Shown here: positions 6,679-11,562 of the stretch, in pieces
Position numbering within the stretch: position 1 is the stretch's first letter
How the letters are laid out: every line of letters begins with the position of its first letter
Origin: Paracoccaceae bacterium
Lineage (GTDB): Bacteria > Pseudomonadota > Alphaproteobacteria > Rhodobacterales > Rhodobacteraceae
Length of the DNA: 11,562 nucleotides
NCBI GenBank assembly: GCA_007134805.1
Contig: SLKB01000165.1
Location: 1 to 11,562, forward strand
Direction of reading: 5' to 3'
Program-made: the position numbers and the translations under genes
Notes under the pieces: model-generated
Seen by the model: only the letters and a program-made list of their open reading frames with translations
Databases searched by the model: none
Told to the model about the DNA's origin: nothing

Positions 6679-7692
6679 ATGAGTCAGGATCTTGACGATA
6701 CGCTGCCCGATCACGATGCTGCAGGACAGGCGCTGCGGCCAAAGCCAGCGCAGCCCGCAGCCGTCGCGCTGGGTCATGGCGAAGTCACGCTTTTTCGCGA
6801 CTATGCCACGGCCGAAGCTGGCCAGAGTGCAGCACTTGCGCATGTGGCCGGCCGCCTCGGCGCGCTTGATGACCGGCTCAAGCGCGGCCCGAACGGGTGG
6901 CGCCATCGTCTCGCCCTGATCGAGGCGGCCGAGCTCGGCTGGCTGACCGGCGATCGCATCGGGCAGGACCGGCTGGCGCTGTGGCTGGCGCTGCGGCTTG
7001 CAGGGGTGCAGCAGGATACGGCGGCGCTGGGCCGGCTGGGCTGGGCGGCCCGGCGGCTGAGCGCGGGGCCGGGCCCGCAGGCCGGCTTGTCAGAGTTCCT
7101 GGGCCGCGCCGATGGCGCCGAGGCGCACGGGGTCGAGGAACGCGATGCCTTCTGGGCGCTTCTGCTTTCCGAGAGCCGCGCGCTGCATCCGATCACGCAA
7201 GCCTGTCTCGTCTTCCACGCTCTCGCCGAGCCGGGCGCGGCCGCCCACCCGGATGCAAGCCTTCTGGAAGCTGCCGTAACGGCATCACGGCTTGCCGCGA
7301 CAGGCGGCGCGGCCGGAGACGGGGCGCTCTTTGCGCCGCTTGCGATGGGCGGTGCGCGCGGCCTGCCGATCAGCGGCCCGCCGGGGCCCAGGCTCCTGCA
7401 CTGGCTCGAGCGGATGCAGCAGGCGCTGGTGACGGCCATGCGCCAGCTTGACAGGATCGAGGACTGGGAGGCGCGGGCCGCCGCCGCGATGCGCGGACTT
7501 TCCGGGCGCACCCCATCGAAGCTGCGCCGCGCGCTGGTTGCCTGGCCCATGCTCTCTGCACCGATGGCCGAAGCGCAGACCGGGGCCAGCCGCGCCGCCG
7601 TGCAACGCAACCTCGCCTGGATGGAGCGCGAGCGCCTGATCCTCGAGATCACGGGGCAAGGGCGATTCCGCTACTGGCGCGCCGCGATCTGA
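6679..7692 (+). CDS. Putative DNA-binding protein with C-terminal winged helix, distantly DUF1612/HTH_13-like
   Basis: A 337-residue soluble protein not recognised with certainty. The ATG at 6679 is preferred over the one at 6640 because the extra residues (MLCVCAFSWYFAQ) look non-native and that start would lie inside the promoter region; neither start has a Shine-Dalgarno sequence. An acidic N-terminus is followed by an alpha-helical domain (about 50-130) containing GRLGALDDRLKRGPNGWRHR (58-77) and RLALWLALRLAG (98-109). A low-complexity Ala/Gly/Pro-rich middle comes next, then RLLHWLERMQQALVTAM (238-254). The C-terminus (277-337) reads as a winged helix: SKLRRALVAWPMLSAPMAEA, a recognition helix near GASRAAVQRNLAWMERERL, and a wing near ITGQGRFRYWRA. 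This layout resembles the DUF1612/HTH_13 proteins of rhizobial replicons. It may repress itself and the divergent cassette, or regulate the oxidase genes that follow after 100 bases. Function is unproven. Confidence 0.7.
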   Translation: MSQDLDDTLPDHDAAGQALRPKPAQPAAVALGHGEVTLFRDYATAEAGQSAALAHVAGRLGALDDRLKRGPNGWRHRLALIEAAELGWLTGDRIGQDRLALWLALRLAGVQQDTAALGRLGWAARRLSAGPGPQAGLSEFLGRADGAEAHGVEERDAFWALLLSESRALHPITQACLVFHALAEPGAAAHPDASLLEAAVTASRLAATGGAAGDGALFAPLAMGGARGLPISGPPGPRLLHWLERMQQALVTAMRQLDRIEDWEARAAAAMRGLSGRTPSKLRRALVAWPMLSAPMAEAQTGASRAAVQRNLAWMERERLILEITGQGRFRYWRAAI

Positions 7693-7716
7693 CCCCGGGT
7701 ACGACCCCCGGGTACG
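7692..7716. repeat. Tandem CCCGGGTACG repeat with CCCGGG hairpin potential after the HTH gene
   Basis: The stop of the regulator gene is followed at once by two copies of an A-C4/5-GGGTACG unit (7692-7703 and 7704-7716). Because CCCGGG is self-complementary, the copies at 7694-7699 and 7707-7712 can pair across 7 bases as a GC stem. No T-run follows, so this is at most a weak terminator or attenuating hairpin between the regulator and the oxidase operon. Confidence 0.35.
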
Positions 7717-7792
7717 GTGGCAGCCCTGAAAAACATCGGAACCAATGCCGCAACACGGCGTTCGCTCAAGGATCCGGATCATTCGAGCCACT

Positions 7793-8509
7793 ATGCAAGA
7801 CCCATTACCCTATTGCGGCCCGCCGCCCGACCCGACGCGCTGGATGTTTGCGTGGAACCTCGATCCGCTGCTGATCGCAGGCATCGCGAGCGTCGCGGCC
7901 GTCGGCTATTGGCAGTTGCAACGCGCGCCGGCCGCGGCGCGCCGCGCGTTTCATGTGGCAATCGGCGCAGCGGTGCTGGCCTTTGTCTCGCCGCTCTGTG
8001 CGATGACTGTGGCGCTTTTTTCCGCACGCAGCCTGCATCACCTGGTTGTGCTGGGGGTTCTCGCGCCCGCCCTTGCGCTCGCATTTCCGATCCGGCGCCT
8101 GCCGCTTGGGCTGAGCTTCGCGGCCCTGTCGGCGGCGCTGTGGCTCTGGCATCTGCCGCTTGTCTACACCGCCGCCTGGGACAGCGCGGCGATCTACTGG
8201 CTGATGCAGGCCGCGCTCATCCTGCCCGCCTGGGCCTTCTGGTCGGGGCTGACCCGCCGGCCTGATCTGGGGCACGCCTTGTGGCTGGTGCCGCTTGTCG
8301 GCCAGATGGGGCTTCTGGGCGCGCTCCTGACCTTCGCGCCCCGTCCCTTCTATCTTGAACATCTCGCTCAGGCCGAGCGGTTCGGACTGAGCGCGCTGTC
8401 GGATCAGCAACTCGCCGGCCTCGTGATGTGGGTGCCGGGCATGCTGCCGCTTGCGGGCCTGAGCGCGCTGATGCTCTGGCATGCCTGGCAGCGCGAGGCC
8501 CGCGCATGA
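7793..8509 (+). CDS. ctaG: Cytochrome c oxidase assembly protein, Caa3_CtaG family
   Basis: A 238-residue polytopic membrane protein of the Caa3_CtaG family (PF09678), members of which are needed to mature heme-copper oxidases, probably by helping deliver copper. It is unrelated to the Cox11 protein that is also called CtaG in proteobacteria. The ATG at 7793 is chosen over 7745 because it gives the usual short start MQDPLPYCGPPPDPTRW before WNLDPLLIAG (21-30). Six or seven membrane segments follow. Conserved stretches are SPLCAMTVALFSARSLHHLV (66-85), WLWHLPLVYTAAWD (117-130) and DQQLAGLVMWVPGML (204-218), holding the histidines and methionines expected of a copper handler. Its stop overlaps the next gene as ATGA. 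It is first in an operon with oxidase subunits II and I, so it is most likely their dedicated assembly factor. The symbol follows the Bacillus usage. Confidence 0.85.
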   Translation: MQDPLPYCGPPPDPTRWMFAWNLDPLLIAGIASVAAVGYWQLQRAPAAARRAFHVAIGAAVLAFVSPLCAMTVALFSARSLHHLVVLGVLAPALALAFPIRRLPLGLSFAALSAALWLWHLPLVYTAAWDSAAIYWLMQAALILPAWAFWSGLTRRPDLGHALWLVPLVGQMGLLGALLTFAPRPFYLEHLAQAERFGLSALSDQQLAGLVMWVPGMLPLAGLSALMLWHAWQREARA

Positions 8510-9012
8510 TCGCAGCGCTCAAGGCCGCGCATATCGCAGCTTTGACGATCTGGTGCGCCGGGCTCGTTCTGCTTCCGATCCTGATGCACCTGCAAGGCCG
8601 CGGCGCCGCGATGCTGGGCCAGAGCGAGTTCTCGCGGTTTCGCTGGCTCACCCATTACAGCTACACCCGCGTGATCAGCCCCGCCGCCGTGGTCGCGGTT
8701 ACGGCCGGGACAGTCCTGATCTTTGCACTTGGCGTGCTTGATGTCTGGATGATGACCAAGCTTGTCGCCGTAACCGGCATGGTTGCGCTGCATGCATGGC
8801 TCGGTCACCTCATCAACCAGGCGGGTGAGCAGCGCCGGCAGTACCGCATGCCCCCGGTCGGGCTGGCATTGCTGGGGATCGTGCCGCTGATCCTTGTCGT
8901 GTTGTGGCTGGTCCTCGCAAAGCCGGACATGGAGGCACTTTTGGCGCTGTTCCCCGAATTCCTGCAACAGCCGCGCGATCGCGAGATCCCCGGCGGCTGG
9001 AGCCCGATATGA
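8506..9012 (+). CDS. HemJ/CopD-like small membrane protein
   Basis: A 168-residue protein with four predicted membrane segments (about 8-28, 57-78, 84-103 and 117-137). Its pattern fits the superfamily that holds HemJ (protoporphyrinogen IX oxidase, UPF0093) and the CopD copper-import domain. Markers are LKAAHIAALTIWCAGLVLLP (5-24) with H9 and W16, the YTRVISPAAV segment (53-62), and TKLVAVTGMVALHAWLGH (84-101) with K85, H96 and H101. The start at 8506 forms an ATGA overlap with the ctaG stop and has GAGG 8 bases ahead; a longer frame from 8428 would lie inside ctaG and is rejected. The last 30 residues (EFLQQPRDREIPGGWSPI at the end) are polar. Within an oxidase operon it may supply heme or copper, or reoxidise a heme precursor, but it could be a non-catalytic relative. 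The role is inference. Confidence 0.75.
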   Translation: MIAALKAAHIAALTIWCAGLVLLPILMHLQGRGAAMLGQSEFSRFRWLTHYSYTRVISPAAVVAVTAGTVLIFALGVLDVWMMTKLVAVTGMVALHAWLGHLINQAGEQRRQYRMPPVGLALLGIVPLILVVLWLVLAKPDMEALLALFPEFLQQPRDREIPGGWSPI

Positions 9013-9686
9013 GCGTCCCGATAAGCGTCAGGCGCGGCCTGTGCGCCGCCCCGATCGTGCTGGCGGGCTGTTCGGGCCCGCTTTCGACCCTGGCCCCGTC
9101 AGGCCCGGCGGCGCGCGATATCGCGACGCTCTGGTGGGGGATGCTGATCGGCTCGGTCGTGCTCACGCTGATGGTGGTGATCCTGCTGGTCATGGCATTT
9201 CGCCAGAAGCGCGAGGTCGAGGCCCGGTTCTGGACCATCGGCATGGGCGTGTGGTTCTCGCTCGGCGTGCTCTCGGCCGTGCTGGCGGCCGGGCTCTGGG
9301 TCGGCGAACGGATCATCCCGCGCGATGACGAGGCAGTGACCGTCGAGGCGCATGCCTATCAATGGGGCTGGGTGTTCCGCCACACCGGCGCAGATGGCGC
9401 GGAGGTGGAAACCGATGGCCGCCTGCACATCCCGGCCGGCCAGCCCGTGGATGTGCTGATCACCTCCGAAGACGTGATCCATTCCTTCTGGGTGCCGCAA
9501 CTGGCCGGCAAGCTCGACGCCATCCCGGGGCGCGTGAACCGCGCGCGGATCAAGGCCGACACGGCTGGCGCCTATGAGGGGCTGTGCGCCGAATTCTGCG
9601 GTGTGGGACATGCCCACATGCGCTTCACCCTGGAGGCGCATGACAGCTGGCCCCCGGATCTTTCCGACGAAGCCGAGGCGCCATGA
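9009..9686 (+). CDS. coxB: Cytochrome c oxidase subunit II with CuA site, lipoprotein
   Basis: Subunit II accepts electrons from cytochrome c at its binuclear CuA centre and passes them to heme a in subunit I. The 225-residue protein begins with a lipoprotein signal (VLAGC, lipidated Cys21). Two membrane helices follow (about 40-63 and 77-100), then a periplasmic cupredoxin domain. All CuA ligands are present: H158 in VIHSFWVP, then C193, E195, C197, H201 and M204 in the CAEFCGVGHAHM motif. The aromatic electron-entry patch is AYQWGWVF (116-123). The protein ends soon after the CuA motif, so there is no fused cytochrome c domain and it is aa3-like rather than caa3-like. ATG 9009 overlaps the previous stop as ATGA and has GGAG 7 bases ahead; its own stop overlaps coxA in the same way. 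The gene could equally be named coxM or ctaC. Confidence 0.95.
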   Translation: MSVPISVRRGLCAAPIVLAGCSGPLSTLAPSGPAARDIATLWWGMLIGSVVLTLMVVILLVMAFRQKREVEARFWTIGMGVWFSLGVLSAVLAAGLWVGERIIPRDDEAVTVEAHAYQWGWVFRHTGADGAEVETDGRLHIPAGQPVDVLITSEDVIHSFWVPQLAGKLDAIPGRVNRARIKADTAGAYEGLCAEFCGVGHAHMRFTLEAHDSWPPDLSDEAEAP

Positions 9687-11562
9687 CCGACATTTCCGCT
9701 TCCCCCGCGCCGACAGAGACTGCGGCCGAGACGCTTGATCTGCCGCGCAACCCGCCGCAACCTGCGCTCCGACTGCACCGCGAATTGTCGCGCGTCTGGG
9801 CCAATGATCGTGGGCTTTGGGGGCAGCTCACGGCCGTGAGCCACACCACGCTGGGGCTGCGCTTCATGGCGACAGCGCTCATCTTCTTCGCGATCGGCGG
9901 GCTCTTGTCGATGCTCATTCGCACCCAGCTTGCCACGCATCAGGGCGCGTTTCTGGACACCGAACTCTACAACCAGATCTTCACGATGCATGGCAGCATC
10001 ATGATGTTCCTCTTTGCGATTCCGATGCTCGAAGGGTTGGGGATCTGGCTTTTGCCGAAACTTCTGGGCACGCGCGACATGGCCTTCCCGAGGCTCACGG
10101 CGCTGGGCTACTGGTGCTATTTCTTCGGTGGGCTGATCATGCTGACAGCGCTTCTCTTCGGGGTCGCGCCGCATGATGGCTGGTTCATGTATACACCGCT
10201 CTCGGATGCGACGCACAGCCCCGGCATCAATGCCGATATCTGGCTGCTGGGCATCACCTTCGTCGAGATCTCGGCGCTGGCCGCGGCGGTCGAGATCACG
10301 GTGACGATCCTGCGCCAGCGCGCGCCCGGCATGAAGCTGACCGAGATACCGCTCTTTGGCTGGTACATGCTGGGCACCAGCGTGATGATGCTCGTGGGCT
10401 TTCCACCGCTGATCGCCGGCTCGGTCCTGCTGGAGATCGAGCGCGCCTTCGACTGGCCCTTCTTCGACCCGGCCCGCGGGGGCGATCCGCTGCTGTGGCA
10501 GCATCTCTTCTGGCTCTTCGGCCATCCGGAGGTCTATATCATCTTCCTGCCCGCGGCCGGGGCGCTGTCGATGATCATCCCGGTGATGTGCCGCACGACG
10601 ATCCTCGGCTATGGCGCGATCGTGGCGGCGATCCTCGCGCTCGTGTTCCTGTCCTTCGGGCTATGGGTGCACCACATGTTCACGGTGGGCATCCCGCACA
10701 TGGCGCTTGCCTTCTTTTCGGCGGCCTCGGTGCTGGTGGCGGTGCCGACCGCGGTGCAGGTCTTTGCCTGGATCGGGACGATGTGGAAGGGCCGCCCGGA
10801 GTTGCACCTGCCGATGTATCACGTGCTGGGCTTCTTCCTCACCTTCGTGATGGGCGGGCTGACGGGGGTGATGCTGGCCATCGTGCCGTTCAACTGGCAG
10901 GCGCATGACACGGCCTTTGTCACGGCGCATCTGCATTACGTGCTGATCGGCGGCTTCGTCTTTCCGATGATGGCGGCGGCGACCTACTGGATGCCGCTGA
11001 TCACCGGCCGGGCGCGGGTGCCCGGATTGGGAGAGGCGGCGTTCTGGGTCATCCTGATCGGCTTTCACGGCACCTTCTTCATCATGCACCTGACCGGTCT
11101 GCTGGGCATGCCGCGCCGGATCGATGTCTACCCGGACAATCCCGAATGGGTCTGGCTGAACCTCACCTCGTCGGTGTTCAGCTTCGTGATGACGATCGGC
11201 TTCGCGATGTTCTTCATGGATCTCATCATGCAGGCCACGCTCGGGCAGCGCATGCGGCGCGATCCGTGGCGGGCGCCGACACTGGATTGGGCGATGGCGC
11301 TGCCCTCTCCGAATTACAACTTCGCCTCGATCCCCGGGCCTGCGCAATGGCGTCGGCCTGCAGCCGAGAGCCTGCTGCCGATGGCGCGCGGCGAAGGTCT
11401 GCTGGCGGGCGCGCCGCGCGCACGGCGCGAGCTGATCGTCACCACGCTCAGCGGCGCGCGGCCTGATCACGTGGCGATCCTGCCGGGGAATACGGCGCTG
11501 CCACTGGTCCTTTCGGCGAGCATCGGGGTCTTCGTGCTGTTCATGCTGGCGGGGCTCTACAC
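9683..11562 (+). CDS. coxA: Heme-copper oxidase subunit I (partial, probably fused to subunit III-like region)
   Basis: The catalytic subunit reduces O2 to water at a heme-CuB site and pumps protons. The 626 visible residues, open at the window end, contain H103 (heme a), H281-P-E283-V-Y285 (CuB ligand, gating glutamate, cross-linked tyrosine), H330-H331 (CuB), H408-D409 (Mg site), H416 (heme a3), H418 (heme a) and R478-R479 (propionates). D132 in RDMAFPR is the D-channel entry. Unusual: Q359 (TAVQVFAW) stands at the K-channel lysine, A362 at the nearby serine, and I121, T139 and A140 at the D-channel asparagines. After helix 12 (ending near 516) comes a roughly 90-residue linker with RRELIVTTLSGARPDH (581-596) and a new hydrophobic segment from about 605, typical of subunit I-III fusions. 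The start overlaps coxB as ATGA, with GAGG ahead. It is intact as far as it can be seen. Confidence 0.94.
   Translation, partial: MTDISASPAPTETAAETLDLPRNPPQPALRLHRELSRVWANDRGLWGQLTAVSHTTLGLRFMATALIFFAIGGLLSMLIRTQLATHQGAFLDTELYNQIFTMHGSIMMFLFAIPMLEGLGIWLLPKLLGTRDMAFPRLTALGYWCYFFGGLIMLTALLFGVAPHDGWFMYTPLSDATHSPGINADIWLLGITFVEISALAAAVEITVTILRQRAPGMKLTEIPLFGWYMLGTSVMMLVGFPPLIAGSVLLEIERAFDWPFFDPARGGDPLLWQHLFWLFGHPEVYIIFLPAAGALSMIIPVMCRTTILGYGAIVAAILALVFLSFGLWVHHMFTVGIPHMALAFFSAASVLVAVPTAVQVFAWIGTMWKGRPELHLPMYHVLGFFLTFVMGGLTGVMLAIVPFNWQAHDTAFVTAHLHYVLIGGFVFPMMAAATYWMPLITGRARVPGLGEAAFWVILIGFHGTFFIMHLTGLLGMPRRIDVYPDNPEWVWLNLTSSVFSFVMTIGFAMFFMDLIMQATLGQRMRRDPWRAPTLDWAMALPSPNYNFASIPGPAQWRRPAAESLLPMARGEGLLAGAPRARRELIVTTLSGARPDHVAILPGNTALPLVLSASIGVFVLFMLAGLY

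Noticed and set aside
8428..8505. N-terminal extension of the HemJ/CopD-like gene
   Set aside because: It lies inside ctaG in another frame. The ATGA overlap at 8506 with GAGG ahead, and the family-like start, make the shorter form correct.
8904..9008. N-terminal extension of coxB
   Set aside because: It would place a charged stretch before the lipoprotein signal and overlap the previous gene. The ATG at 9009 has a Shine-Dalgarno sequence and gives a proper lipobox signal.
9572..11470. Minus-strand open frames opposite coxB and coxA (9572-10525 and 10661-11470)
   Set aside because: Both are charged antisense shadows of membrane-protein codons. The plus strand encodes complete metal-ligand motifs.
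1..11562. Search for CRISPR arrays, toxin-antitoxin pairs, retrons, insertion sequences or tRNA genes
   Set aside because: No spaced repeat array, transposase, integrase, reverse transcriptase, terminal inverted repeat or tRNA-like cloverleaf was seen. The window reads as chromosomal metabolic and surface genes.

Overview
The window is GC-rich and every long gene has the strong GC-ending codon bias of a high-GC bacterium. The release factor 2 sequence, a consensus CtrA box (TTAA-N7-TTAAC) and the respiratory gene set point to an alphaproteobacterium, most likely of the Rhodobacter/Roseobacter type; this is inferred from motifs, not from a search. Nine complete protein genes and one partial gene fill almost all of the DNA. 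No rRNA, tRNA, insertion sequence, integrase or CRISPR array is visible, and no gene-free stretch exceeds about 220 bases.

Left part, minus strand (25-6457). Read in the direction of transcription, a surface-glycan cassette comes first: a GlfT2-like family 2 glycosyltransferase, a family 4 glycosyltransferase and a PAPS-type sulfotransferase, each overlapping the next by 4 to 13 bases. Next is prfB (release factor 2), with its own putative promoter and no programmed frameshift. Last are two tandem DUF2189 membrane proteins, with their own putative promoter and a strong Shine-Dalgarno sequence that fixes the start of the first one.

Middle (6458-6678). A 221-base divergent region holds a perfect CtrA consensus box oriented toward the glycan cassette. 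Immediately before the start of the rightward gene it carries a tandem CTGTGCGT repeat and an inverted CTGTGC/GCACAG pair that look like an operator.

Right part, plus strand (6679-11562). First is a predicted DNA-binding protein with a C-terminal winged helix, distantly like the DUF1612/HTH_13 proteins. A respiratory operon follows: a Caa3_CtaG-type oxidase assembly protein, a small HemJ/CopD-like membrane protein, a CuA-bearing lipoprotein subunit II (coxB) and a heme-copper oxidase subunit I (coxA). The last runs off the window and is probably fused to a subunit III-like region. These four genes are joined by ATGA stop/start overlaps and probably build one alternative aa3-type terminal oxidase. 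Its subunit I keeps all metal ligands, the D-channel aspartate and the gating glutamate. It has glutamine at the K-channel lysine and has lost the D-channel asparagines, which is the most interesting biochemical point here. I see no evidence of a wholly new defence or mobile system. The best leads are the CtrA-box-headed sulfated-glycan cassette, the unusual oxidase and the uncharacterised regulator between them.
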